Positions 1 through 7,728 of a stretch of DNA of 8,738 bases are shown here, piece by piece (position 1 is the stretch's first letter; each line of letters starts with the position of its first letter). The position numbers were made by a program, and so were the translations under genes. Origin of the DNA: Thiobacillus sp. UBA2487. GTDB taxonomy: Bacteria; Pseudomonadota; Gammaproteobacteria; Burkholderiales; Sulfuriferulaceae. Location of the stretch: assembly GCA_002341815.1 (NCBI GenBank), contig DDOT01000052.1, positions 362 to 9,099 on the forward strand, written 5' to 3'. The notes beneath the pieces were generated by a model, which was not told where the DNA came from, did not search any database, and saw only the letters and a program-made list of their open reading frames with translations.

Positions 1-651
1 ACCCAAGCGGGTATCGAGGCGTTTGAAGAACTGGTGGCGAATGGCGTTAGCGTCAATGTCACGCTGATTTTTTCTTTACGCCAAACCTTGGCAGTATTCA
101 ATGCCTATGTGCGTGGTTTGCAACGTTTATTGGCACAAGGAAAAAATCCGGAACACCTGAAAACAGTCGCCAGTTTGTTTTTGTCACGCGTCGATAGCCA
201 TATCGACCCAAAACTGGCTGCCTTGCAAACGCCAGAAGCCACTGCATTGCAAGGGAAAATCGCACTGGCGATTGCCAAGCAGTCTTATCACGAATACAAA
301 CAAATTTTTCATGGCGAATCGTTCGCTACACTGGCCAGCGCAGGCTGCAAACCACAATACTTGTTGTGGGCCAGCACCGGCACCAAAAATCCCGCCTATT
401 CCGATGTGAAATACCTGGACAATCTGATTGGCGCGGAAACCATCAATACCGTACCGGATGCCACTTTGGACGCTTTTCGTGACCATGGTCATGTTGCCAG
501 TACAGTAGAAAGCGGACAAGATGAAGCGCAGGATAATCTTGCCGCTCTGCGCGAATCAGGCATCGATCCTGACGACATCGGAGAAATCTTGCAACAAGAA
601 GGCTTGAAGCTGTTCATCGATGCCTTTAACCAAATGCTGGCAACGTGTTGA
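1..651 (+). CDS. tal: Transaldolase, C-terminal part (5' end outside window)
   Basis: Transaldolase moves a dihydroxyacetone unit between sugar phosphates (sedoheptulose-7-P and glyceraldehyde-3-P to erythrose-4-P and fructose-6-P) in the cytosolic non-oxidative pentose phosphate pathway. The frame is open from base 1, so only the last 216 residues of a protein usually about 360-370 long are present. Family motifs visible are VNVTLIFSL near the start, FLSRVDSHID in the middle, then WASTGTKNPAYSDV, YLDNLIGAETINTVP and TLDAFRDHG, ending with LQQEGLKLFIDAF. These match the longer bacterial transaldolase type rather than E. coli TalB. The Schiff-base lysine normally lies a few residues before the TQAGIEA stretch that opens the window, so it should be just outside. 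The frame is intact and ends in TGA. No convincing terminator follows. An internal ATG at 34 is not the real start because family similarity continues upstream of it. Confidence 0.95.
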   Translation, partial: TQAGIEAFEELVANGVSVNVTLIFSLRQTLAVFNAYVRGLQRLLAQGKNPEHLKTVASLFLSRVDSHIDPKLAALQTPEATALQGKIALAIAKQSYHEYKQIFHGESFATLASAGCKPQYLLWASTGTKNPAYSDVKYLDNLIGAETINTVPDATLDAFRDHGHVASTVESGQDEAQDNLAALRESGIDPDDIGEILQQEGLKLFIDAFNQMLATC

Positions 652-894
652 TTGGACAGGCCACTCACCCCGTCAATCGAAAAATCAAATCCCAACCCTC
701 CTCCTGATGGGATTCGCGCAGCAGCAGGTTGATCTTGTATACCGCATCGCCCGTTCAGTATGAGCAGGCGGTTCGCACCAATTGTTGATTTGACAGAAAC
801 ACCTGAAGCAGGTAAGTTTATCGCTTCGGCTACTCGATACCGAATCGGCGTCTTTTAAAAATGCCATCACAAATCAAAATCATGGAGACAATAT
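652..894. other. Intergenic gap between tal and the SCP2-like gene
   Basis: I see no gene in these 243 bases. A consensus -35 hexamer TTGACA (790-795) is present, but at 17 bases the -10 candidate TAAGTT (813-818) matches only three of six positions. A 7-bp inverted repeat (AATCCCA at 688-694, TGGGATT at 708-714) with a 13-base loop lacks a T-run. The promoter of the SCP2-like gene must lie here but cannot be placed with confidence. Confidence 0.4.
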
Positions 895-1422
895 ATGACA
901 ATCAGCTTTAAAAAAATCGGCTTGGGCGCACTTTTAGCCGTTGCTTTCACCGGCATGGCTCACGCAGATACCCCATTATTGATGTCCAGCCAATGGGCAA
1001 CTCAAGCCTGCGACACTTGGAACAAAACCCCTGAACTCATGAACGGATTGGGTGGTAAATGGATTTCCAACAACAAAGGTCGCGGTTATAAAATCATCCA
1101 CATGTACCGCGATGACTGCAAAAGCAGCCCTCAAGTCGAATTGAAAATTGTAGATAAAAGCGGCAAGGCTGTCTGCGCCTACGGCGGCAAAATTATGACC
1201 CCCAATCTGGACAGCGATGTCGACTACCTGATGTATGCCGATACCGATGACTGGAAAGACATGGGTGCAGGTAAATATGGCCCTATGCATGCCATGATGT
1301 TTGGCGATTTGAAATTTGAAGGTCCTAAAGGCGAAGCCATGAGTGTTATGGGACCATTCAGCCAGTTTTTATTGCTGGTTGGCAAAGTGCCATACAGCAC
1401 CGCAAGCTGCCCGGCCAACTAA
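895..1422 (+). CDS. Secreted SCP2-like (sterol carrier fold) protein
   Basis: A 175-residue protein that I assign to the SCP2 sterol-binding-like family by pattern. Residues 1-24 form a classical signal peptide: a KK n-region, a GLGALLAVAFTGM core and an AHA cleavage site before Asp25. The mature protein should therefore be periplasmic or secreted. The C-terminal half has the SCP2-type arrangement: a strand ending YLMYADTDDW (111-120), a helix, then GPMHAMMFGDLKFEG (129-143) and a hydrophobic last helix MGPFSQFLLLVGKV (152-165). SCP2 folds bind lipids or other hydrophobic ligands; the ligand here is unknown. Four cysteines (39, 75, 94, 172) in a mature exported protein suggest two disulfides. 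The start is supported by GGAG at 884-887, seven bases before the ATG. It appears to be a single gene with 219 bases to the next one. The family call is moderately sure; export is very likely. Confidence 0.75.
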   Translation: MTISFKKIGLGALLAVAFTGMAHADTPLLMSSQWATQACDTWNKTPELMNGLGGKWISNNKGRGYKIIHMYRDDCKSSPQVELKIVDKSGKAVCAYGGKIMTPNLDSDVDYLMYADTDDWKDMGAGKYGPMHAMMFGDLKFEGPKGEAMSVMGPFSQFLLLVGKVPYSTASCPAN

Positions 1423-1458
1423 TGTCGGGTATTCGCCATTGATTGATTGCGCAGTAAA

Positions 1459-1514
1459 CCTCGCCCTTCAGGGCGGGGTCAAAGGCAAGGACGGCATAAC
1501 CGTTCTTGCCTTTG
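1459..1514. repeat. Two tandem hairpins between the SCP2-like gene and mfd
   Basis: Two adjacent inverted repeats lie in the gap 1423-1641. The first has an 8-bp stem (1459-1466 CCTCGCCC with 1471-1478 GGGCGGGG, one G-T pair) and a TTCA loop. The second starts at once: 1480-1494 pairs with 1500-1514, giving a 15-bp stem with one G-T pair and a five-base CATAA loop. No T-run follows on the + strand, so this is not a standard intrinsic terminator, although it could still stop or stabilise the upstream transcript. Short GC-rich hairpins set side by side resemble REP-type repeats or the ends of IS200/IS605-type elements, so a mobile-element relic is possible. No transposase is present nearby. Confidence 0.6.
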
Positions 1515-1598
1515 TCATTAGTGCGGAGTCTGGATTGAACTGCACAATGCTGCATTTCGCGTGACCGTTGGCAGGTATCCTCAATGATGCGCTCGGTG

Positions 1599-1604
1599 TA
1601 CAAT
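1599..1604 (+). promoter_or_regulatory. Possible -10 element for mfd (TACAAT)
   Basis: TACAAT matches the sigma-70 -10 consensus at five of six positions and lies 37 bases before the preferred mfd ATG. It is preceded directly by TG but lacks the usual single-base spacer of an extended -10. No good -35 hexamer stands 16-18 bases upstream; the nearest candidate, TTGGCA at 1568-1573, is too far away at 25 bases. This is a weak prediction only. Confidence 0.25.
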
Positions 1605-1641
1605 CTGGCCGTATAAAAACTGCTGAAATTTGTCGCCACGC

Positions 1642-4600
1642 ATGTCCGCCACTTCCATCGCTCTACCGGCCAACGGCCAACTGCTTCATCTCCATCCGCA
1701 CAGCACAACCGCCGATGCGTTGGTTTTATCCACACTGGGCAAAACCGGTCGACTGTTGCTGGTACTAACCGCCAACGCACAAGATGCCCGACGCCTGCAA
1801 GATGAAATTCGCTGGTTTTCTCCCGAGTTGACGGTATCTTTGTTACCGGATTGGGAAACGTTGCCCTATGACCACTTTTCACCGCATCAAGACCTGGTCT
1901 CCGAACGTCTGGCCACGTTGTATCAAATCAGCAAAGGCTTGTGTCAGGTTGCCTTGGTGCCCATCACCACGGTGCTAGGAAGATTGCCGCCTGCCAACTA
2001 TCTGGCAGCGTATACCTTTTTTCTGCGGCAAGGTGAAACACTGGATGTTGATGCCTTGCGACAACAAATGGTAACAGCCGGTTATGCATCGGTTAATCAG
2101 GTTTTAAGCCCCGGAGAATTCAGCGTGCGCGGCGGATTGATCGACCTGTTTCCCATGGGCAGCGCACTTCCCTATCGCATTGATTTGTTTGATGATGAAA
2201 TTGAACGTATTTTAACCTTTGACGTTGATACGCAGCGCAGCCTGTATCCAGTGCGCGAAATCCGCTTGCTACCGGCCCGTGAATTTCCGCTGGATGAAAC
2301 CGGTATCGCCCGCTTCAGGCAAAATTTCCGTGCGGTTTTCGAAGGCGACGCATCGCGCAAGCCACTGTACAAAGATGTCAGCAATGGCTTGGCGCCATCC
2401 GGCATTGAATATTTTCTGCCCTTGTTTTTCGATGAAACAGCCAGTTTGTTCGATTACGTGCCAACAGACGCCTTGCTTTGTTTACATGGCGATATTGAGC
2501 TATCAGCAGACGAATTCTGGCGCGACACCCGCCAGCGCTATCGCCTGATGAACACAGACCCGCAACGTCCCGTATTGCCACCCGAACAACTTTTTTTACC
2601 TGTGGATCAACTGTTCGGCAAACTAAAAGCCTATGCACGCTATAAAATCGCTGTGCAACCGGCTTCCGGCCTGCCCGATTTAAGCATTGACCGACGGGCC
2701 GATGACCCCTTGTTTCGTTTGCGCCAATTTATCAACGGGTTTAACGGCCAGATTTGGTTGATCGCCGAAAGCACCGGCCGACGAGAAACCATGGCGCAAT
2801 ATCTGGCTGAACATGATCTGCACCCGACTGTTTGCGACACCTATAACGACTGTCAATCTGCCCCGGCAGCATTGTTGTTGACAGCGGGCCCATTGTCCCA
2901 AGGCTTTATTGACCCAACCCACCCAAACATTGCCATCATCACAGAATCAGAGCTGTATGCCGGCACGGTCAGGGTGCGCGGACGCGACACCAGCAAACGC
3001 AACCAACTGGACAATATCCTGCGCGATTTGTCTGAAGTACGCATTGGCGATCCGGTGGTTCATGCAGAACACGGTATTGCACGCTATCAAGGCTTGGTTA
3101 GCATGGATTTGGGCGATGGCCCGATGGAATTTTTGCTATTGGAATATGCCGGCGAGGACAAACTGTATGTACCGGTTGCCCATTTACATCTGATCGGACG
3201 CTACACAGGCGCATCCAGCGAACACGTTCAATTATCCCGCCTTGGCAGCGGGCAATGGGAAAAAGCCCGTCGCAAGGCCATGGAACAGGCGCGCGACACC
3301 GCTGCCGAGTTACTGGATATTTACGCGCGCCGTGCCGCGCGCCAAGGATATGCCTTTACCTTAAACCAGCATGATTATGACGCATTTGTAGACGGCTTCG
3401 GTTTTGAAGAAACGCCCGATCAGGCAACCGCAATTCAAGCCGTCATTCAAGATTTGCAAGCGCCACGCCCAATGGATCGACTGGTATGCGGTGATGTCGG
3501 TTTCGGTAAAACCGAAGTGGCCTTGCGTGCCGCCTTTGTGGCCTTGATGGATGGCAAACAAGTGGCGGTGCTGGTTCCCACTACCCTGCTCGCTGAACAA
3601 CACACACAAAACTTTGCTGACCGGTTTTCCAGTTGGCCGATCCGTATTGCAGAATTATCACGTTTTCGCACGGCCAAAGAACAAGCTATCACCTTGGAAG
3701 GCTTGAAGGCCGGCACGGTTGATCTGGTCATCGGAACGCACCGCTTACTGCAAAACGATGTCACGTTCAAACGACTGGGATTGGTCATCATTGACGAAGA
3801 ACACCGGTTTGGCGTGCGCCAAAAAGAACAGATGAAGCGTCTGCGTGCTGAAGTGGATGTGCTCACCTTAACCGCCACCCCCATTCCACGCACGCTGGCC
3901 TTATCGTTGGAAGGTATTCGCGATTTTTCGGTCATCACCACCCCGCCGCAAAAACGGCTGTCGATCAAGACCTTCGTTACCCGCTATTCGGCAGGCATCA
4001 TTCGCGAAGCCGTGTTGCGCGAACTAAAACGCGGCGGTCAGGTTTATTTTTTGCATAACGAAGTCGACAGCATCTATCACATGGAAAGCACACTGGCCGA
4101 GTTGCTGCCCGAAGCCCGTATTCGGGTGGCACATGGCCAAATGCATGAACGCGAGCTGGAGCAGGTTATGCGCCAATTCCACCAACAGCAGATCAACCTG
4201 TTATTGTGTACCACCATTATCGAAACCGGGATTGATATTCCAACCGCCAACACCATCCTCATCAACCGTGCCGATCACTTTGGTCTGGCGCAATTACACC
4301 AATTGCGCGGTCGGGTGGGCCGTTCGCACCACCAAGCCTACGCGTATTTACTTACCCCCGAAGAAACCGCCTTGACACCCAATGCCAAAAAGCGCCTGGA
4401 AGCCTTGCAAATGATGGAAGATTTGGGTGCCGGCTTCCACTTGGCCATGCACGATCTTGAAATTCGTGGCGCTGGCGAAATTTTAGGCGATTCACAAAGC
4501 GGCAGCATGCAAGAAGTGGGCTTTGCGCTTTACAACGACATGCTGAACCAAGCGGTAGCCGCCATGAAACGTGGTGAAATGCCCGATCTTGATCAACCGT

Positions 4601-5052
4601 TTGACGTGGTTACCGACGTCAACCTGCATCTACCGGCGTTATTGCCCGAAAACTACTGTGGCGACGTACATGAGCGACTGGTACTCTACAAACGCTTGGC
4701 GCATTGTGCAGACCTGGCACAACTGGATGACTTGCAGGCTGAATTGATCGATCGTTTTGGTTTGTTGCCCGATCCCGCTGGCGCATTGCTTGAGTCGCAC
4801 CGGCTTCGACTAAAAGCAAAACCATTGGGCATCACCCGGATTGATGCACATCAAGATACTGTCACCCTGCAATTTTCGGCTCGTCCGGTGATTGACCCGG
4901 CCCGCATTATCCAACTCATTCAATCCAACAAAAAATACAAATTGGCAGGGCCCGACAAATTGCGCATTGCCATTCATGCCCCAACATGGCAAGATCGTGC
5001 CAAATCTATTCTTAAAATTGTCACGGAGCTGCAATCCAGTGCACACAAATAG
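1642..5052 (+). CDS. mfd: Transcription-repair coupling factor Mfd
   Basis: Mfd is a cytosolic ATP-driven DNA translocase that removes RNA polymerase stalled at lesions and recruits UvrA to the damaged strand. From the ATG at 1642 the protein has 1136 residues, close to E. coli Mfd (1148). In order: a UvrB-like module (about 1-340) with GEFSVRGGLIDLFPMG, in which Arg163, Arg179 and Phe183 match the E. coli UvrA-contact residues R165, R181 and F185; a linker domain; a CarD-like RNA-polymerase-interaction domain from about 466 (IGDPVVHAEHGIARYQG); and a RecG-like motor with Walker A GDVGFGKT (617-624), DEEH (718-721), TATPIPRT from 744, ETGIDIP and QLRGRVGRS (887-895). The TRCF C-terminal domain follows. 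An in-frame TTG at 1630 would add four residues. Neither start has a clear Shine-Dalgarno site; ATG is preferred. It probably leads the mfd-serB-HMA operon. Confidence 0.97.
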   Translation: MSATSIALPANGQLLHLHPHSTTADALVLSTLGKTGRLLLVLTANAQDARRLQDEIRWFSPELTVSLLPDWETLPYDHFSPHQDLVSERLATLYQISKGLCQVALVPITTVLGRLPPANYLAAYTFFLRQGETLDVDALRQQMVTAGYASVNQVLSPGEFSVRGGLIDLFPMGSALPYRIDLFDDEIERILTFDVDTQRSLYPVREIRLLPAREFPLDETGIARFRQNFRAVFEGDASRKPLYKDVSNGLAPSGIEYFLPLFFDETASLFDYVPTDALLCLHGDIELSADEFWRDTRQRYRLMNTDPQRPVLPPEQLFLPVDQLFGKLKAYARYKIAVQPASGLPDLSIDRRADDPLFRLRQFINGFNGQIWLIAESTGRRETMAQYLAEHDLHPTVCDTYNDCQSAPAALLLTAGPLSQGFIDPTHPNIAIITESELYAGTVRVRGRDTSKRNQLDNILRDLSEVRIGDPVVHAEHGIARYQGLVSMDLGDGPMEFLLLEYAGEDKLYVPVAHLHLIGRYTGASSEHVQLSRLGSGQWEKARRKAMEQARDTAAELLDIYARRAARQGYAFTLNQHDYDAFVDGFGFEETPDQATAIQAVIQDLQAPRPMDRLVCGDVGFGKTEVALRAAFVALMDGKQVAVLVPTTLLAEQHTQNFADRFSSWPIRIAELSRFRTAKEQAITLEGLKAGTVDLVIGTHRLLQNDVTFKRLGLVIIDEEHRFGVRQKEQMKRLRAEVDVLTLTATPIPRTLALSLEGIRDFSVITTPPQKRLSIKTFVTRYSAGIIREAVLRELKRGGQVYFLHNEVDSIYHMESTLAELLPEARIRVAHGQMHERELEQVMRQFHQQQINLLLCTTIIETGIDIPTANTILINRADHFGLAQLHQLRGRVGRSHHQAYAYLLTPEETALTPNAKKRLEALQMMEDLGAGFHLAMHDLEIRGAGEILGDSQSGSMQEVGFALYNDMLNQAVAAMKRGEMPDLDQPFDVVTDVNLHLPALLPENYCGDVHERLVLYKRLAHCADLAQLDDLQAELIDRFGLLPDPAGALLESHRLRLKAKPLGITRIDAHQDTVTLQFSARPVIDPARIIQLIQSNKKYKLAGPDKLRIAIHAPTWQDRAKSILKIVTELQSSAHK

Positions 5053-5071
5053 CCTTATTATTCAGGGCAAC

Positions 5072-5920
5072 ATGCCCGATCAGCAACTACAGGAACAACT
5101 GGGCGATATACTCAGCAGCGGTTCGCTGGTTACGCTGGCACACAATATCTGGCAACTTACTGAATGGCCAATGGAAGACTACATCGCCCTGTCTGCCTGG
5201 TGTGCAAATAACCAACTGGATTGTGCAAGCGTTCCACTGCACCGCCAACCGGGCGACTACGGTTTATTGGCCATGGACATGGATTCCACCTTGATTGCCG
5301 TTGAATGCATTGATGAAATTGCCGATATGCTTAACCTGAAACCGCAAGTGGCTGCCATTACCGAATCGACAATGCGCGGCGAAATGCCCTTCTCAGAAAG
5401 CCTGACCCGCCGTGTTGCACTACTGGCCGGCCTGCAAGCCAGTGAGTTAGAACGTGTCTACCAACAACGGGTCACGCTTAACCCGGGTGCCGAACGACTG
5501 ATTAACCGCCTAAAACAACTTGGCATTAAAACCTTGCTGGTTTCCGGCGGATTTACCTTTTTCACCCATCGCTTGCGTGACCGGTTGGGTATCGATGTAG
5601 CCGCCGCCAACGAGCTGGAAATTGTCGATGGTCGGTTAACCGGCCGCGTATTGGGCGATATTCTTGACGGCCAAGCCAAAGCAGACTGGCTAAAACGTGT
5701 TGCCAGCGAATTTGGTGTGCCGCTTAAGGCCACCATCGCGGTCGGTGATGGCGCCAACGATATCCCAATGCTCACCACCACCGGTCTGTCATTTGCGTAT
5801 CATGCCAAACCAATCGTACGCGATACAGCAACCCACACGATCAACTTTAATGGTTTAGATGCCATATTGCCCCTGTTGGGCGATGGCTTGGAGAAAATAC
5901 ATGCAAACAATCACGCTTAA
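5072..5920 (+). CDS. serB: Phosphoserine phosphatase SerB
   Basis: SerB dephosphorylates O-phosphoserine, the last step of serine biosynthesis from 3-phosphoglycerate, in the cytosol. It is a HAD-superfamily enzyme of 282 residues. Visible motifs: motif I DMDST with nucleophile Asp69 and acid/base Asp71; motif II SGGF (Ser158); the motif III lysine, Lys203 in QAKADWL; and motif IV GDGANDIPML with Asp226 and Asp230 for magnesium. Glu78 and the ECIDEIAD segment after motif I are typical of SerB. The first 65 residues are a short, diverged N-terminal region where longer SerB proteins carry an ACT-type domain. The ATG at 5072, with a weak AGGG at 5064-5067, leaves 19 bases after the mfd stop. The open frame continues upstream inside mfd, but that part only shadows mfd. 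The stop overlaps the next gene by 20 bases, which suggests translational coupling. All catalytic residues are present. Confidence 0.96.
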   Translation: MPDQQLQEQLGDILSSGSLVTLAHNIWQLTEWPMEDYIALSAWCANNQLDCASVPLHRQPGDYGLLAMDMDSTLIAVECIDEIADMLNLKPQVAAITESTMRGEMPFSESLTRRVALLAGLQASELERVYQQRVTLNPGAERLINRLKQLGIKTLLVSGGFTFFTHRLRDRLGIDVAAANELEIVDGRLTGRVLGDILDGQAKADWLKRVASEFGVPLKATIAVGDGANDIPMLTTTGLSFAYHAKPIVRDTATHTINFNGLDAILPLLGDGLEKIHANNHA

Positions 5921-6107
5921 TATCAGTGGTATGACCTGCGGTGGCTGCACCGCCAGCGTTAAACGGGTGCTGGAAGCCCTGCCGGGCGTTGCCCAAGCCG
6001 AGGTGTCACTTGAAAACGCACAAGCCGAGGTTAAATTTGATGCCAATTTAACCGGACGAGAAGCCATGACAGCCGCGGTCAATCGCGCCGGATTTGAGGC
6101 ACGTTAA
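5901..6107 (+). CDS. Small HMA-domain heavy-metal (copper) chaperone-like protein
   Basis: A 68-residue protein that is a single heavy-metal-associated (HMA) domain with the beta-alpha-beta-beta-alpha-beta pattern of CopZ/Atx1 chaperones and P-type ATPase N-termini. The metal site is MTCGGC (residues 11-16) with Cys13 and Cys16. Typical features follow: a helix SVKRVLEAL, PGVAQAEVSLENAQAEVKFD, and the final AAVNRAGFEA. Such proteins bind Cu(I), or sometimes other soft metals, in the cytosol and pass them to an ATPase. The start is well supported by GGAGA at 5890-5894 inside serB, six bases before the ATG. The gene overlaps serB by 20 bases and is therefore probably co-transcribed with mfd and serB. 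No copper ATPase or metal regulator is visible nearby, so the partner and the metal cannot be stated from this window. Confidence 0.9.
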   Translation: MQTITLNISGMTCGGCTASVKRVLEALPGVAQAEVSLENAQAEVKFDANLTGREAMTAAVNRAGFEAR

Positions 6108-6127
6108 CGGCAGATCGGATTCTGCCG
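6108..6127. terminator. Hairpin between convergent operons, weak terminator candidate
   Basis: A perfect 7-bp stem, CGGCAGA (6108-6114) with TCTGCCG (6121-6127), and a six-base loop begin directly after the stop of the HMA gene. No T-run follows on the + strand; on the - strand the hairpin is followed only by TTAACG. It lies in the 41-base gap between the + strand operon and the - strand hipA-hipB operon, where a bidirectional terminator would be expected. The missing T-tract keeps this a weak call. Confidence 0.35.
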
Positions 6128-6148
6128 CTGCAGCATGACCTATTCGGG

Positions 6149-6439
6149 TTAGGTTTTCTTTTTAACTCGCTTTACAAAACCCACTTCGAGGCCAAAAATA
6201 TCACCTATCTTGTTTAAGGTTTCTACAGTAACGGAACCGTTTCCGGTTTCTATTTTTCGTAACGTCGCAAGTGAAATCCCGCGATGTTTGGCAAACTCGG
6301 GTTGAGTTAGACGACTGATACGACGCATCGCTTTAGTTGCATCACGCAGGCTAAATTGACCTTCCCCAAAATGTTGGAAAAAATCATCCACTAACTTTCT
6401 TTCGAATTCTTTATCGCTTGGTTTCAACCGTTTGTCCAT
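6149..6439 (-). CDS. hipB: HipB-like XRE-family antitoxin/repressor
   Basis: A 96-residue XRE/Cro-type helix-turn-helix protein. The HTH spans about residues 37-88, with TQPEFAKHRGISLATLRKIETG as the core and VTVETLNKIGDIFGLEVGFV completing the five-helix fold. About 35 charged N-terminal residues precede it, and the protein ends in a basic KRVKKKT tail. By position it should neutralise the HipA kinase encoded upstream and repress the shared promoter. I chose the ATG at 6439 because it overlaps the hipA stop as TAATG, a classical coupling arrangement; an in-frame upstream ATG at 6493 lies well inside hipA and is less likely. No strong Shine-Dalgarno site precedes it, which fits reinitiation after hipA. 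The antitoxin is encoded second, unlike in E. coli hipBA. The family is certain; the antitoxin role is inferred from the neighbour. Confidence 0.87.
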   Translation of the reverse strand: MDKRLKPSDKEFERKLVDDFFQHFGEGQFSLRDATKAMRRISRLTQPEFAKHRGISLATLRKIETGNGSVTVETLNKIGDIFGLEVGFVKRVKKKT

Positions 6440-7728
6440 TATCGCGACCGTCCATTTTGCCCGGTAAAAAGGTCTTTTTCGATGTTCTCGCAAACCTGAT
6501 TGATTGATTGTTTACAATGCTCAATAATTTCAGCATTGACTCCGCATTCTGCCATTGTTAATGGTAAATTTTCCATTACCTTAGCAAATGATTTGATCGA
6601 CAGCATAACCGTATTTTTTTCTTCGTTTTTTAACGGTAATGCCTCGATGACATCAACATAGTGATTGATGACTTTCGCGTGTTTGTCCAGCCATCTGCTG
6701 GATCGCGCAATCATCTCTCTATCCATGAACATCGGTGCAATGTCGAATACCGGTGTTAACTGCACCGTACCGTTTGCTAATTGTTGAATAGCGGTGTTGC
6801 GAGCATGATTATCGGTATTACGGATAGCCAGGTTCAATATATCGCGTTTGATATATTCAATAACCTCGTTCACGGGATCGGTCACAAAAGGCAAAAAAGC
6901 GTTGACCAAATCATAATGGTTGGGACGAATACCAAAGGAACGATGACCGGCAAGCGATGCAAGGCTTTCCTGGTGTAATCGCATTACCGCCCCATTCTTT
7001 GTCGTTCGGTCAAATCTGGGCACAAACAACATCCCATTTCTGTGGAAAGTTTCGCCGTATGATCTCAACCCGCACGCACGGGCAACTTTAATGTACGCTG
7101 CTTCGTTCTCTAGAATCGCCAAATCCGTCTCATGCTTACCTCGAGGCAATTTTAAGAGCCAGTGGGAAGCGATATCAGACTCTTTCGCGAAAGAGTCTAT
7201 AAACCACAGATCTTCGTGACTTTTAACCAGCATGAATTTTGCAGATGCGCCTTGTAGCCCGGTTGTTCCAGCCCCGAGCATGCCATGATGGGATAGGTTT
7301 TCAATAAAATCACTTTTGCGCCCCACGATTTCATCCAGCGTGAAACCGCGTTGCCAAAAAAAGCCATCCTCTCTCACGCTGTTTGCGTATGCCACGGCGC
7401 TATCAAGCCGCAACCGTCCGACAGGATTGAATCCGCCATGCTGGATAAGCGGCATCACCAGATCATCGGAATCGGTCAGACCCAGTTGTTGTATCAGATA
7501 CCGACGACCATTGCCTTGAGGCACCAGATCCAGCAAAAATGGAGGACATTCTCCCATTGCTTGCCGTGTTTCCAACGATACGGGCAGTGTCAACGATACA
7601 GGCTGGCAAATATCCCCGAACACGTACTCAGGCAAGTATTCAAATGTGCAACGATCACGCCCGCCCGATTCAATCAGAGCGGCCTCGTGCCATATGCCAT
7701 CAACGTAAATTTCAATTATGCTTTTCAT
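6439..7728 (-). CDS. hipA: HipA-family Ser/Thr kinase toxin
   Basis: A 429-residue HipA-family kinase, the usual full length, so not the split HipS/HipT form. The N-terminal HipA_N region (about 1-105) contains PVSLTLPVS (43-51) and FNPVGRLRL (100-108). The kinase part shows a glycine-rich loop LQGASAK (158-164) with a serine where HipA autophosphorylates, the ATP lysine in LLKLPRG (Lys193), the catalytic loop NTDNHARN (304-311) with Asp306 and Asn311, and the metal-binding FDIAP (Asp329). All catalytic residues are present, so it should be active. The E. coli enzyme phosphorylates glutamyl-tRNA synthetase and halts growth; the target here is unknown. The start is fixed by the conserved MKSIIEIYVDG opening, and no later Met is plausible. 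The ATG lies eight bases from a strong -10, so it is translated from a near-leaderless message. Gene order is toxin first. Confidence 0.92.
   Translation of the reverse strand: MKSIIEIYVDGIWHEAALIESGGRDRCTFEYLPEYVFGDICQPVSLTLPVSLETRQAMGECPPFLLDLVPQGNGRRYLIQQLGLTDSDDLVMPLIQHGGFNPVGRLRLDSAVAYANSVREDGFFWQRGFTLDEIVGRKSDFIENLSHHGMLGAGTTGLQGASAKFMLVKSHEDLWFIDSFAKESDIASHWLLKLPRGKHETDLAILENEAAYIKVARACGLRSYGETFHRNGMLFVPRFDRTTKNGAVMRLHQESLASLAGHRSFGIRPNHYDLVNAFLPFVTDPVNEVIEYIKRDILNLAIRNTDNHARNTAIQQLANGTVQLTPVFDIAPMFMDREMIARSSRWLDKHAKVINHYVDVIEALPLKNEEKNTVMLSIKSFAKVMENLPLTMAECGVNAEIIEHCKQSINQVCENIEKDLFTGQNGRSR

Noticed and set aside
688..714. Inverted repeat AATCCCA/TGGGATT as a terminator for tal
   Set aside because: Short stem, 13-base loop and no T-run.
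790..818. TTGACA as part of a promoter for the SCP2-like gene
   Set aside because: The -35 is perfect but the properly spaced -10 (TAAGTT) matches only three of six bases; not strong enough to annotate separately.
685..870. 61-residue - strand frame in the gap before the SCP2-like gene
   Set aside because: Cysteine- and arginine-rich low-quality sequence with no recognisable family and no ribosome binding site; most likely chance.
1358..1882. 174-residue - strand frame spanning the tandem hairpins and the start of mfd
   Set aside because: It covers the end of the SCP2-like gene and the opposite strand of mfd; its only protein-like stretch is the translated hairpins. No family match.
4892..5071. 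Upstream in-frame extension of serB into mfd
   Set aside because: This part overlaps the conserved mfd C-terminus and has no SerB similarity; the ATG at 5072 is the sensible start.
6439..6493. Longer HipB start with 18 extra residues
   Set aside because: It would extend far into hipA; the TAATG overlap at 6439 is the typical coupling arrangement and family similarity begins later.
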